Assembly: GCF_900110655.1 (NCBI RefSeq)
Contig: NZ_FOEQ01000003.1
Coordinates: 558,001-622,000, forward strand
DNA: 64,000 bases
Direction: 5' to 3'
Origin: Pseudomonas soli
GTDB lineage: Bacteria; Pseudomonadota; Gammaproteobacteria; Pseudomonadales; Pseudomonadaceae
In this document: positions 49,808-59,551 of the stretch, piece by piece
Numbering within the stretch: position 1 is the first letter of the stretch
Layout: every line of letters starts with the position of its first letter
Program-made: the position numbers and the translations under genes
The notes under the pieces: model-generated
Database searches by the model: none
Told to the model about the DNA's origin: nothing
Seen by the model: only the letters and a program-made list of their open reading frames with translations

Positions 49808-52800
49808 TCAGCTCGGCGGCGTGCTGTCCGGTTTGCTGTCGATCGGGATCAACTGCTGCTTGCCGTTCTTCGGGTCCATGAGGAACACCTCCACCTGGCG
49901 CACCGAGATCTTGATGTTGTGCGCCTTGAACTCACGGTTGATATAGCGGTTGAGCTCGTCCAGCGTCGGGTTGCGGTCGCCGAGGTCGCGCACGTGCATG
50001 CGCAGCTCGTGGTCCAGCGAGCTTTCGCCGAAGTTGAGGAAGTACACCAGCGGTTCCGGATCCTTGAGCACCCGTGGGTTCTCGTGGGCGCCCTTGAGCA
50101 GCAGGTCGCGCACCAGGTCAAGGTCCGAGCCGTAGTCTATGCCCAGCTTCAGCGTCACCCGGGTGACCGTGTCGGTCAGCGACCAGTTGATCAGCTGGCC
50201 GGTGATGAAGGTCTTGTTTGGGACGATGATGTCCTTGCGGTCGAAATCGGTGATGGTGGTGGCGCGGATGCGGATCCTGCTCACCGTGCCGGACAGGTTG
50301 CCGATGGTGATGGTGTCGCCGATGCGTACCGGGCGTTCGAACAGGATCATGATGCCGGAGATGAAGTTGGCGAATATCTCCTGCATGCCGAAGCCCAGGC
50401 CCAGTGACAGGGCCGCCACCAGCCATTGCAGCTTGTCCCAGCTGACCCCGAGGGTGGCCAGGGTGCTGACGATACCGACCCCGGCGATCACATAGGACAG
50501 CAGGGTGGTAATGGCGTAGGCGCTGCCCTGGGCCAGGTTCAGGCGCGACAGCACCAGCACTTCGAGCAGGCCGGGCAGGTTGCTGGCCAGGGCCACGGCG
50601 ATGCCGGCGATGACCATGGCGCCGAGCAGGTCGCCGAGGCTGATCGGTACCATGCTGGCAGCTGCGCCGGTGCCGCTGCTGTATTCGTACAGGGTGATGT
50701 TGTTGAGGTAGGCGAATACTGTGATCAGGTCCGCCCACACCCAGTACAAACCGCCGATGAAGCCGCCGAGCAGGGCCAGGCGGATCAGGCGTAGCGACTG
50801 CTGGTTGACCTGCTCGATGTCCAGGGTCGGTTCCTCCACCACCACCTCGCCATCCAGGCCTTCCTTGGCGGCCTGGCGTTTGCTCAGGGCACGCTGGTAG
50901 GCCAGGCGCCGCGCCGCGACCGACAGGCCGCGCACGAACGCGGCCTCGATCACCAGCCAGAACAGCAGCAGGTAGAGGGTGTAGATCAGCCTGTCGGTGA
51001 GCTTGAGGGCGGTGTAGTAGTAGCCGAAGCACACCGCCACGAACAGGGCGATGGGCAGGGCGGTGAAGGCCACCCCGACCGCCTTGCGGAATAACGAGGT
51101 ATTCTGGTGCGCCGGGCTGCTCAGCAGCAGGCGGCTGAGCAGCCAGGCCATCAGCGCATAGCAGGTCAGCACCACGCCAATGCCCAACACGTCGTCGGCC
51201 AGGGCCGACGGCTGATGCTCGGCCACCGCCACCACGCCGACCAATGCCAGCACCACGGTACCGAGCCGGCGCACCCAGCCGCGCAGAAACTCGACCTGGG
51301 GTTTGTGCCAGCGGAAATGGATCTCGGCAACCCCGCCCGGGGCAAGGATGCGGTAGGCGGTGTAGAACACCAGCCAAGCCTGGGCGATCTGCCAGAGGGC
51401 GGCGCCGAGATTGGCGTTCTGACCACGGGCATCGATCTGCAAGGCATAGCTGCCCAGGGTCAAGGCCAGGGCCACCGGTAGTGCAAGCAGGATGTTGATC
51501 AGGATTGCCTGGGGCGTATGCCACTGGCTGTCGCGCTTGAAGTGGCCAATATCCTGATGGACCTTGCCCAGGCGCCGGTATAGCGCCTTGCGCCGCCACA
51601 GCAGGGCGCCGATCACCAGGATCAGTGGCAGGAACAGTAGCGGCTGTTGCACCAGACCGTCGCCCAGCTCCTTGATGCCGGCGCCCCATGGCAGGCTGGC
51701 CACCTGGTAGGTCAGACGTTCGGGCACTTCGCGCAGCCATTGCCAGTCCAGCGGCTTGTTGCTGGGGATCCAGAACATCTGCTCTTCCAGTGTAGTGCGC
51801 AGGTTCTGGGCGGTGCTCAGCAGCTGTTTCTGGTTCAGCTGCAGGGTGATGCACTCGTTGAGCAGGGCCGAGAGCTCACGGTTCAGCCGTTCGAGCAGAT
51901 CGCCTCGAGTGATCGCCACCTCCAGCAGCGCCTTGCGCAACTGTGGGGTCACGTCCTCCTCAGGCTGGTTGGCCAGCAGCTTGTCCACATAGTTGGATGG
52001 GCTGCTCATCTGCTCGCGTTGCTGGTTGACCTCGAACTGGTAAAGGCGGATATCGGCGATCTGGTCCGCCAGGTCGCGGTCGACCTTCAGGTGCGGCAGA
52101 GCTTGTTTCTGCTTGTAGAGGATCTTTGACAGCAGCAGGCTGCCCTTGAGCACGTTGATCTGCTCGTCCAGGGCCTGGTCCGCCTGGGTGAGGCTGTCGA
52201 GTTGCTGCTTGGTGCGCAGGTTCTGCTGGGTGACCTCGTTGAGGCGGTCGGTGCTGCGCAGCAAGTAGTCGGACAGCTGCAGGTTGGCCGTGCTCTCTGT
52301 GGCCAGCAGGTTGCTGCCGCCGGCCTTCTGCGCTTCGATCGACTGGCGGGTGACGGTCTGTTGCGACTGGGCCAGGCGCTTCTCGTTTATCAGCGTCTGC
52401 AGGTCCTGGATTTCCTGTTCCAGGCGGGTGGCGCGTTCGATCAGCAGGTCGTGGCGGGCGTTTCCCAAGTCCTGCAGCACGCTATTGCTCGCCAGCTCCT
52501 GGCGGCGCAGCAAGGTCAGGGCGTTGAGCGACGCCAGCTCGGCATTGAGCTGGTTGCGCTGGTCGGCGTTAAGCGATTTGCCATTGTCCTTGCCGCTCTT
52601 GAGGCTGTTGTTGATCTGCTGGGCGCGCATCTGGTTGCTGCTGATCTCAGCCTGGGCGCGTTCAGGGCGGGTCTGCGAATTGATGATCAGGCTGTTGGCT
52701 TCGGAGAGCCCCTTTTGCAGGTCGCCCTGTTGGGTGCTGCGTTCGCTGAGCATCTGCTCCAGCTGCGGCACCGTCAGGTTGGCGTAGCGCTGCGCCACCG

Positions 52801-53113
52801 GCAGGGTGGCGCTAGCCTTGAGCTTGATCAGCTCGCGTTGGCTGTCGCGGATCTCCTGGGGCGCGTTGGCCAGCTGCTGCTTGAGCGCTTCGAGCTTCTT
52901 TTCGCTGTCGTCACGGGCGTTGAGCAGCGCCAGGGTCTGCTCCAGCACCTGTTGCACGGCTTTCTGCTCGGTCTCCGGCAGTTTGCGCTCGGCGATCTTG
53001 CTGAGGCTGCTCTGGATGCCCGGAGTGGTCGGGATTTCCACCGCAGCGGCGGCGAACGAGAGGGTCAGGCACAGCCCCAGCAGGGCTGCCCGGCAATGGT
53101 CACGCAGGGACAT
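49808..53113 (-). CDS. mscK: mechanosensitive channel MscK/KefA family
   Basis: A 1101-residue protein that opens on membrane tension to release solutes. It has a signal peptide (MSLRDHCRAALLGLCLTLSFAAAA), a long periplasmic coiled-coil domain (about residues 30-480), many membrane helices, and a C-terminal MscS domain with LGFGMQEIFANFISGIMILFERP and GTVSRIRIRATTITDFDRKDIIVPN. The length matches Escherichia coli MscK, which needs external potassium. The start at 53113 is fixed by the signal peptide. nhaP2 ends 35 bases before it, suggesting an nhaP2-mscK operon. Confidence 0.94.
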   Translation of the reverse strand: MSLRDHCRAALLGLCLTLSFAAAAVEIPTTPGIQSSLSKIAERKLPETEQKAVQQVLEQTLALLNARDDSEKKLEALKQQLANAPQEIRDSQRELIKLKASATLPVAQRYANLTVPQLEQMLSERSTQQGDLQKGLSEANSLIINSQTRPERAQAEISSNQMRAQQINNSLKSGKDNGKSLNADQRNQLNAELASLNALTLLRRQELASNSVLQDLGNARHDLLIERATRLEQEIQDLQTLINEKRLAQSQQTVTRQSIEAQKAGGSNLLATESTANLQLSDYLLRSTDRLNEVTQQNLRTKQQLDSLTQADQALDEQINVLKGSLLLSKILYKQKQALPHLKVDRDLADQIADIRLYQFEVNQQREQMSSPSNYVDKLLANQPEEDVTPQLRKALLEVAITRGDLLERLNRELSALLNECITLQLNQKQLLSTAQNLRTTLEEQMFWIPSNKPLDWQWLREVPERLTYQVASLPWGAGIKELGDGLVQQPLLFLPLILVIGALLWRRKALYRRLGKVHQDIGHFKRDSQWHTPQAILINILLALPVALALTLGSYALQIDARGQNANLGAALWQIAQAWLVFYTAYRILAPGGVAEIHFRWHKPQVEFLRGWVRRLGTVVLALVGVVAVAEHQPSALADDVLGIGVVLTCYALMAWLLSRLLLSSPAHQNTSLFRKAVGVAFTALPIALFVAVCFGYYYTALKLTDRLIYTLYLLLFWLVIEAAFVRGLSVAARRLAYQRALSKRQAAKEGLDGEVVVEEPTLDIEQVNQQSLRLIRLALLGGFIGGLYWVWADLITVFAYLNNITLYEYSSGTGAAASMVPISLGDLLGAMVIAGIAVALASNLPGLLEVLVLSRLNLAQGSAYAITTLLSYVIAGVGIVSTLATLGVSWDKLQWLVAALSLGLGFGMQEIFANFISGIMILFERPVRIGDTITIGNLSGTVSRIRIRATTITDFDRKDIIVPNKTFITGQLINWSLTDTVTRVTLKLGIDYGSDLDLVRDLLLKGAHENPRVLKDPEPLVYFLNFGESSLDHELRMHVRDLGDRNPTLDELNRYINREFKAHNIKISVRQVEVFLMDPKNGKQQLIPIDSKPDSTPPS

Positions 53114-53148
53114 AGGCAGAGTTCTTGTGTTACGCGGCAAATCGGAGT

Positions 53149-54891
53149 TTAGAGGAACAGCCCGGGGCCGGGGCGGGTACCTTCGGGGAATCTGACGCCC
53201 ACTTTCTGGATCTTGTTCCCGTCCATGACCGCGACGGTCCAGATCGTGCCGTGCCATTCGATCTGGTCGCCTACTACTGGAGCGCCTCCGACCTTTTGTC
53301 GGATGAACTGAGCCAGCGGCATCTTCGCGTCCAGGCCATCGAGTTTCAGGCCATAAAGTGCAGCCACCGCGCCCAGCTCGGCATCGCCTTCGAGTACGAA
53401 GTCGCCGAAGAACCGCAGGTCCAGGCCGCGTTGCGGTGCTTGGCTGAACAGCTTGCCCAGCGCCGGCAGGTTATGTTCGTGGCCGATCACGCAAAGCATG
53501 TCGCCGACCTCCAGCACGGTGCTGCCCGACGGGTGCAGCAGCTGTTCGCCACGGAACAAGGCGGCGATCCGCGTGCCCTCGGGCATCTTCAGCTCGCGCA
53601 GGGCGGCGCCGATGCACCATTTTTCGGCGCCCAGACGGTAGACGAACAGCTCCCATTCGCTGGTGACATGCACTTCAAGCGCGGAGCGGGAAATCGGTGC
53701 CGGGTCCGGCGGTACCGTGACCTTCAGCAGTTTGGCCATCCACGGCAGGCTGGTGCCTTGTACCAACAGCGACACCAGCACGATGAAGAACGCCAGGTTG
53801 AAGAACAGTTGGGCCTGGGGCAGGCCGGCCATCAGCGGGAACACCGCCAGGATGATTGGCACCGCGCCGCGCAGGCCGACCCAGCTGATGAAACCTTTCT
53901 CGCGACCATGGAAGGCCTTGAACGGCAGCAAGGCGGCGACCACCGACAGCGGCCGGGCCACCAGGATCATCCACAGTGCCAGGCCCAGGGCGGGCAGGGC
54001 GATGGGCAGCAGGTCGTGGGGCGTGACCAGCAGGCCGAGCACCAGGAACATGCCGATCTGCGCCAGCCAGGCCATGCCGTCGAGCATGTGCAGGATACCG
54101 TGACGGCTGCGGATCGGCCGGTTGCCCAGCACCAGCCCGCACAGGTATACGGCGAGGAAACCGCTGCCGTGCAGGGCGTTGGTCAGGGAGAACACCACCA
54201 GGCCGCCGGCCACCACCAGGATCGGGTACAGGCCGCCGGCCAGGTTGATACGATTGACCAGTTGCAGCATCAGCCAGCCGCCGCCCAGGCCCATCAGGCC
54301 GCCAATGCCGAACTCGCGCAGCAGGTGGGTGAGCAGGCTCCAGTGCAGGCCGGTCTGGCCGCTGGCGATCATGTCGATCAGGGTCACGGTGAGGAACACC
54401 GCCATCGGGTCGTTGCTGCCCGACTCGATTTCCAGGGTGGCGGTGACCCGTTCGTTAAGCCCCTTGCCGCCCAGCAGCGAGAACACCGCCGCGGCGTCGG
54501 TGGAGCCGACGATGGCGCCGATCAGTAGGCCTTGGATCAGGCTCAGGTCGAACAGCCAGGCGGCGACCATGCCGGTCAGCCCGGTGGTGATCAACACGCC
54601 CACCGTGGCCAGCGACAGCGCCGGCCACAGCGCCACGCGGAAGCTCGCCACCCGGGTGCGCAGGCCGCCGTCGAGCAGGATGACCGCAAGCGCCAGGTTG
54701 CCCACCAGGTAGGCGGTCGGGTAATTGTTGAAGATGATGCCGCCACCGTCCACGCCCGCGACCATGCCGACGGCGAGGATGATGACCAGGATGGGGATGC
54801 CCAGGCGCGAGGACAGCGAGCTGACCAGGATACTTGCGCCCACCAGCAATGCGCCGATCAGGAACAGGCTGTTGATGGTGCTTGCATCCAA
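53149..54891 (-). CDS. nhaP2: K+/H+ antiporter NhaP2 (CvrA)
   Basis: A 580-residue CPA1-type antiporter with about 12 membrane helices. [12 protein letters not shown] and [14 protein letters not shown] hold the ion-binding Asp residues. A cytoplasmic TrkA-C-like domain (about 400-490) and a CorC-type C-terminal domain follow. It exports potassium and controls cytoplasmic ion load at low osmolarity. The start is TTG 54891, with GGAG 11-14 bases upstream. Pairing with mscK groups two potassium/osmotic functions. Confidence 0.94.
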   Translation of the reverse strand: MDASTINSLFLIGALLVGASILVSSLSSRLGIPILVIILAVGMVAGVDGGGIIFNNYPTAYLVGNLALAVILLDGGLRTRVASFRVALWPALSLATVGVLITTGLTGMVAAWLFDLSLIQGLLIGAIVGSTDAAAVFSLLGGKGLNERVTATLEIESGSNDPMAVFLTVTLIDMIASGQTGLHWSLLTHLLREFGIGGLMGLGGGWLMLQLVNRINLAGGLYPILVVAGGLVVFSLTNALHGSGFLAVYLCGLVLGNRPIRSRHGILHMLDGMAWLAQIGMFLVLGLLVTPHDLLPIALPALGLALWMILVARPLSVVAALLPFKAFHGREKGFISWVGLRGAVPIILAVFPLMAGLPQAQLFFNLAFFIVLVSLLVQGTSLPWMAKLLKVTVPPDPAPISRSALEVHVTSEWELFVYRLGAEKWCIGAALRELKMPEGTRIAALFRGEQLLHPSGSTVLEVGDMLCVIGHEHNLPALGKLFSQAPQRGLDLRFFGDFVLEGDAELGAVAALYGLKLDGLDAKMPLAQFIRQKVGGAPVVGDQIEWHGTIWTVAVMDGNKIQKVGVRFPEGTRPGPGLFL

Positions 54892-55007
54892 AGGCAGGTA
54901 CTCCGGGACAGCGGGAAAGGAACTTGCAACTGTGAACTAGCAGGTCGCGTGCCAATCGATTCTAACCTGATGAATTGGCAGGCTGTAAAGCGTTTCTGCA
55001 GATGTAG

Positions 55008-55033
55008 AAAAGGCACCTCGAAAGGTGCCTTTT
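55008..55033. terminator. bidirectional terminator between betA and nhaP2
   Basis: AAAAGGCACCT (55008-55018) and AGGTGCCTTTT (55023-55033) form an 11-bp stem with loop CGAA. On the minus strand it stops betIBA transcription before nhaP2. Confidence 0.88.
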
Positions 55034-55055
55034 CTTGTGTGGTCAGTGCTGGCCC

Positions 55056-55117
55056 TTCGCGGATGAATCCGCTCCTACAAGGTGCTACGCGTTTGTAGGA
55101 GCGGATTTATCCGCGAT
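55056..55117. repeat. REP-like inverted repeat downstream of betA
   Basis: TTCGCGGATGAATCCGCTCC and GGAGCGGATTTATCCGCGAT are extended by TACAA/TTGTA next to the 12-base loop, giving about 25-bp arms. The sequence differs from the GCGGGCAAGCCCGC type elsewhere in the window, so it is a second REP family. Confidence 0.85.
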
Positions 55118-55131
55118 TGAGTCGGCGCAGG

Positions 55132-56829
55132 TCAGGCCTGCTTCACTTCACGCATCGGCTTGCCCTTCACCGGTGCATCACCCGCCACGTAGTACTTGGC
55201 GGTGCTGCGCGGCAGCGGCTTGCGGCCACGGATCTTGTCCGAGATCTTCTCGGCGATCATGATCGTGGTCGCGTTGAGGTTGCCGGTGATGATCAGTGGC
55301 ATGATCGAGGCGTCGACCACTCGCAGGCCCTGCATGCCGTGCACGCGACCCTCGCCGTCGACCACCGCCATCTCGTCGGTGCCCATCTTGCACGAGCAGG
55401 ACGGGTGGAATGCGGTTTCGGCGTGCTCGCGGATGAATTTGTCCAGCTCTTCATCGGTCTGCACGTGCGCGCCCGGGCTGATCTCGCGGCCGCGGTACGG
55501 ATCCAGCGCTGGCTGGGCCATGATTTCGCGGGTCAGGCGGATGCCGTCGCGGAATTCCTGCCAGTCCTGCTCGGTGGACATGTAGTTGAACAGGATGCTT
55601 GGGTGCTGGCGTGGGTCTTTCGACTTGGCCTGGATCCGACCACGGGCAGGTGAGCGCATGGAGCCCATGTGGGCCTGGAATCCGTGCTCTTTCACACCGT
55701 TCGAGCCGTTGTAGTTAATCGCTACCGGCAGGAAATGGTACTGGATGTTCGGCCACTTGAATTCAGGACGGGTGCGGATGAAGCCGCCGGCCTCGAACTG
55801 GTTGCTGGCGCCGATGCCGGTGCCGTTGAACAGCCACTCTGCACCGATGGCCGGTTGGTTCCACCACAGCAGCGACGGATACAGCGACACCGGTTGGGTG
55901 CAGGCGTACTGCAGGTAAAGTTCAAGGTGGTCCTGCAGGTTCTCGCCGACGCCCGGCAGGTCGTGGACCACCGGGATATCGAGGCTTTCCAGCAGCGCGC
56001 GCGGGCCGACGCCGGAACGCTGCAGCAGCTGCGGCGAGGCGATGGCGCCGGAGGATACGATGACTTCCTTGCGCGCGCGGGCTTCGACGCGCTCTTCGCT
56101 GTCACCGACCAGGTAGGTCACGCCAATGGCGCGCTTGCCATCGAACAATACACGGTCGCTGAGGGCGTGGGTGACGATGGTCAGGTTCGGACGCTTCTTG
56201 GCCTGGTCCAGGTAGCCGCGGGCAGTGCTGGAGCGACGGCCGTTCTTGGTCACCGAACGGTCCATCGGGCCGAAACCTTCCTGCTGGTAGCCGTTGAGGT
56301 CTTCGGTGCGCGGGTAGCCGGCCTGCACGCCGGCTTCGACCATGGCGTGGAACAGCGGGTTGTTGCCGGCTTTCGGCGTGGCCACGCTGACCGGGCCTTC
56401 GCCGCCGTGGTAGTCGTTCGGGCCGATGTCGCGGGTTTCGGCTTTACGGAAGTACGGCAGGCAGTCCAGGTAGGTCCAGTCCTCGAGGCCCGGCAGTTCA
56501 GCCCAGCCGTCGAAGTCCATGGCGTTGCCGCGGATGTAGCACATGCCGTTGATCAGCGAGGAGCCACCCAGGCCCTTGCCGCGGCCACATTCCATGCGGC
56601 GGCCGTCCATGTGCGGCTCCGGATCGGTCTCGTAGGCCCAGTTGTAGCGACGGCCCTGCAGGGGGAAGGCCAGGGCGGCCGGCATCTGGGTGCGGAAGTC
56701 GAAGCGGTAGTCCGGGCCGCCGGCTTCGAGCAGAAGGACGGTGACGCTGGCGTCTTCGGTCAGGCGGGTGGCCAGGGTGTTACCGGCCGAACCGGCACCG
56801 ACGATGATGTAATCGAATTCTTGGGACAT
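55132..56829 (-). CDS. betA: choline dehydrogenase BetA
   Basis: A 565-residue GMC-family flavoenzyme oxidising choline to betaine aldehyde at the membrane. The FAD motif is [19 protein letters not shown] signatures are [15 protein letters not shown] and [15 protein letters not shown]. Active-site histidines lie near [10 protein letters not shown] and in the C-terminal [12 protein letters not shown] region. It is the last gene of betI-betB-betA, 75 bases after betB. Confidence 0.98.
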   Translation of the reverse strand: MSQEFDYIIVGAGSAGNTLATRLTEDASVTVLLLEAGGPDYRFDFRTQMPAALAFPLQGRRYNWAYETDPEPHMDGRRMECGRGKGLGGSSLINGMCYIRGNAMDFDGWAELPGLEDWTYLDCLPYFRKAETRDIGPNDYHGGEGPVSVATPKAGNNPLFHAMVEAGVQAGYPRTEDLNGYQQEGFGPMDRSVTKNGRRSSTARGYLDQAKKRPNLTIVTHALSDRVLFDGKRAIGVTYLVGDSEERVEARARKEVIVSSGAIASPQLLQRSGVGPRALLESLDIPVVHDLPGVGENLQDHLELYLQYACTQPVSLYPSLLWWNQPAIGAEWLFNGTGIGASNQFEAGGFIRTRPEFKWPNIQYHFLPVAINYNGSNGVKEHGFQAHMGSMRSPARGRIQAKSKDPRQHPSILFNYMSTEQDWQEFRDGIRLTREIMAQPALDPYRGREISPGAHVQTDEELDKFIREHAETAFHPSCSCKMGTDEMAVVDGEGRVHGMQGLRVVDASIMPLIITGNLNATTIMIAEKISDKIRGRKPLPRSTAKYYVAGDAPVKGKPMREVKQA

Positions 56830-56904
56830 TGAAGTACCCTCGTTGGCAGTTGTCAGGGAGCGGAAACGCCCGCGCTCAAGGGCGCGGGCGTGGCGGGACC
56901 AGGT

Positions 56905-58377
56905 TTAGAAAACCGAGTTGTAGCCGCCCAGCTCGACCTGAACCGACTTGATGCGAGTGTATTGCGCCAGCGAGCTGACACCGTTTTCACGGCCGACGCC
57001 CGACTGCTTGTAACCGCCAACCGGCATTTCGGCCGGCGACTCGCCCCAGGCGTTGATCCAGCAGATACCGGCTTCGAGCTTGTGGATGATGCGGTGGGCG
57101 CGGCTGATGTCGTTGGTGCAGACACCGGCGGCCAAGCCGTATTCGGTGTCGTTGGCGCGACGGATGACTTCTTCCTCGGTCTCGTAGCTGAGGATGCTCA
57201 TCACTGGGCCGAAGATCTCTTCCTTGACGATGGTCATGTCGTCGGTGCAGTCGGTGAACACGGTCGGGGCGACGAACGCGCCCTTGGCGAAGTCGCCGTT
57301 CAGTAGGCGCTCACCGCCGCAGAGGACGCGGGCGCCTTCTTCTTTACCCTTGGCGATGTAGGACAGTACGCTTTCCATGTGCTGGAAGCTGACCAGCGGG
57401 CCGAAGTTGGTGTTCTCGTCTTCCGGGTTGCCGGCACGGATACGAGCGACGCGCTCGGCGATCTTGGCTTCGAAGGCGGCTTTCATCGCGGCAGGGATGA
57501 ACACTCGGGTGCCGTTGGTGCAGACCTGACCGGAGCTGTAGAAGTTGGCCATCATGGCGATGTCGGCGGCCTTGTCCAGGTCGGCGTCGTCGCAGATGAT
57601 CAGCGGCGACTTGCCGCCCAGTTCCATGGTGACTTCCTTGAGCGACGAGCTCGAGGCGCTGGCCATGACTTTCTTGCCGGTGGTGGTGCCACCGGTGAAG
57701 GAGACTTTCTCGATGCGCGGGTGCTCGGTCAGCCAGGTGCCGACTTCGCGACCGCTGCCGGTCAGGACGTTGAACACGCCGTTCGGCAGGCCGGCTTCGG
57801 TGAAGATCTCGGCCAGTTTCAGGGTGGTCAGCGAGGTGACTTCCGACGGCTTGAAGATCATCGCGTTGCCGGCGGCCAGGGCCGGGGCGGATTTCCACAG
57901 GGCGATCTGGATCGGGTAGTTCCAGGCGCCGATACCGACGGTCACGCCCAGCGGCTCGCGGCGGGTGTAGACGAAGGACGATTCGCGCAGGGGGATCTGC
58001 TCACCTTCGATGGCCGGTACCAGGCCTGCGTAGTACTCCAGCACGTCGGCGCCGGTGACGATGTCGACATAGCGGGTTTCGGAGTACGACTTGCCGGTGT
58101 CCAGGGTTTCCAGCATGGCCAGCTCGTCGTTGCGCTCGCGCAGGATGTCGACGGCGCGGCGCAGGATGCGCGAACGCTGCATGGCGGTCATGGCGGCCCA
58201 GACTTTCTGGCCACGCTCGGCGCTTTCGACGGCCTTCTCGACGTCAGCTTGAGTTGCGCGCTGCACGTGGGCGAGGACTTCGCCGGTAGCTGGGTTGATG
58301 GCTTCGAAGGTGGCATCGCTGCCGGCGTCGACGTAAGCGCCATCGATGTAGAGTTTTTGCGTTCCGAAACGGGCCAT
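56905..58377 (-). CDS. betB: betaine aldehyde dehydrogenase BetB
   Basis: A 490-residue NAD(P)-dependent aldehyde dehydrogenase making glycine betaine. The general-base motif is [12 protein letters not shown] and the catalytic Cys lies in [14 protein letters not shown]. The start at 58377 is preferred; the in-frame prefix to 58419 overlaps the betI end. It lies 38 bases after betI and 75 before betA. Confidence 0.98.
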   Translation of the reverse strand: MARFGTQKLYIDGAYVDAGSDATFEAINPATGEVLAHVQRATQADVEKAVESAERGQKVWAAMTAMQRSRILRRAVDILRERNDELAMLETLDTGKSYSETRYVDIVTGADVLEYYAGLVPAIEGEQIPLRESSFVYTRREPLGVTVGIGAWNYPIQIALWKSAPALAAGNAMIFKPSEVTSLTTLKLAEIFTEAGLPNGVFNVLTGSGREVGTWLTEHPRIEKVSFTGGTTTGKKVMASASSSSLKEVTMELGGKSPLIICDDADLDKAADIAMMANFYSSGQVCTNGTRVFIPAAMKAAFEAKIAERVARIRAGNPEDENTNFGPLVSFQHMESVLSYIAKGKEEGARVLCGGERLLNGDFAKGAFVAPTVFTDCTDDMTIVKEEIFGPVMSILSYETEEEVIRRANDTEYGLAAGVCTNDISRAHRIIHKLEAGICWINAWGESPAEMPVGGYKQSGVGRENGVSSLAQYTRIKSVQVELGGYNSVF

Positions 58378-58415
58378 AGTGTCCTCGCAAGTGCAGTGTG
58401 TGGTTGGCTGCCGCG

Positions 58416-59072
58416 TCACGCTCCTGCCGGCTGGCTGGTCGCTGCGCGCGGCTGTTCAGCGGCCTGGTCGTTCGTGCCCAGGGTCTGCTGCTTAGCCAGT
58501 TGTAGATCCATGTATTCGTAAGCGATGCGTATTGCCTGCTCGGTGTCGAATGCGTCACCCGACAGGGCGCCACGCAGCCACAGGCCGTCGATCAACGCTG
58601 CCAGGCCGCGGGCAGCCTTGCGCGCATGGTAGAGCGGCAGGGCGCGGCGGAACTGGCAGCACAGGTTGGAATACAGGCGGTGGTCGTTGATCCGCTGCAA
58701 CCTGTGCAAAGACGGCTGGTGCATGCTGGAGGCCCAGAAGGCCAGCCAGGTTTTCATAGCCGGGCCATTCACCTGGCTCGCATCGAAGTTGCCTTCGATG
58801 ATCACCTTCAGGTGGGCGCGCGGGCTGTCGTCCGTGAGGGCCTGACGACGCGCGATCACACCCTCGTTGAGCATGTTCATGATGTAGCGCATCGTCGCTG
58901 CGATCAGGCCGTTCTTGTCCTGAAAGTAGTGACTGATGATGCCGTTCGACACACCGGCCAAACGGGCAATCAGCGCAATGCTGGCATCTCCCAGTCCGAC
59001 CTGATCGACCGCCTGCAAGGTGGCTTCGATCAACTGCTGGCGGCGGATGGGTTGCATACCGACCTTGGGCAT
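58416..59072 (-). CDS. betI: TetR-family repressor BetI
   Basis: A 218-residue choline-responsive repressor. The N-terminal helix-turn-helix (about residues 9-55, with [21 protein letters not shown]) and the BetI-type C-terminal ligand domain are present. The C-terminal tail after about residue 195 is low in complexity. ATG 59072 follows GGAGAG. It is first in the betIBA operon, and a perfect 20-bp palindrome 69 bases upstream matches the BetI operator type. Confidence 0.97.
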   Translation of the reverse strand: MPKVGMQPIRRQQLIEATLQAVDQVGLGDASIALIARLAGVSNGIISHYFQDKNGLIAATMRYIMNMLNEGVIARRQALTDDSPRAHLKVIIEGNFDASQVNGPAMKTWLAFWASSMHQPSLHRLQRINDHRLYSNLCCQFRRALPLYHARKAARGLAALIDGLWLRGALSGDAFDTEQAIRIAYEYMDLQLAKQQTLGTNDQAAEQPRAATSQPAGA

Positions 59073-59551
59073 CTTGCTCTCTCCTCAGGCCTGCGGGCAG
59101 ACGACAAGCGGCTACCTCGGCGAAGACCAGTCTATTTTGTTTTGATTGAACGTTCAATCAATAAAGAATAAGCTCTGCGACAATTTGTGCCATTGACAGT
59201 TTTTCGGACGGTCACAGAGGCACGAATCGACACCCCAGGAAATCGCGTAACCCCCGGAATACAAGGCGTTGACGGGCATGAGCGATGCGAAAGACAGATT
59301 TTGCCGAGCAGTCACGGGCTGCGCGGCCGGCCCTTTGGAGCGGGCCAGGTGGCTGTGGCGAATGCGCGCACCTCCTCAGGGAGAGCAAGATTTGCCACAG
59401 GCGACCGGTCTGATTTTTTTGCAACGTTTCTATTCGGGATCACGGTTTCCAGGGTGCTTTTATAACACCTGACGCAGTAGGGCTATTGCACCAATTGCGT
59501 GGGAAATAACTGTTTAGCCTCCACTGCCGCACTGCCCGGAGCATTCGTGCA
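59073..59551. other. 479-base betI-betT divergent control region
   Basis: It contains the BetI palindrome close to betI and an A/T-richer patch around 59410-59470 with TATAAC at 59461-59466 that could be a betT -10, although no matching -35 is evident. I see no reading frame with a family resemblance or good ribosome site. The length leaves room for more regulators, for example of nitrogen or osmotic control. Confidence 0.6.
59142..59161. promoter_or_regulatory. BetI operator
   Basis: The perfect 20-bp palindrome TTGATTGAACGTTCAATCAA has the ATTGAACGTTCAAT core known for BetI binding sites in Escherichia coli and pseudomonads. It sits between betI and betT, placed to repress both directions. 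Confidence 0.88.

Noticed and set aside
59187..59465. Small plus-strand reading frames in the betI-betT gap
   Set aside because: No convincing ribosome site, no family features, and two overlapping frames are equally plausible; treated as non-coding control DNA.
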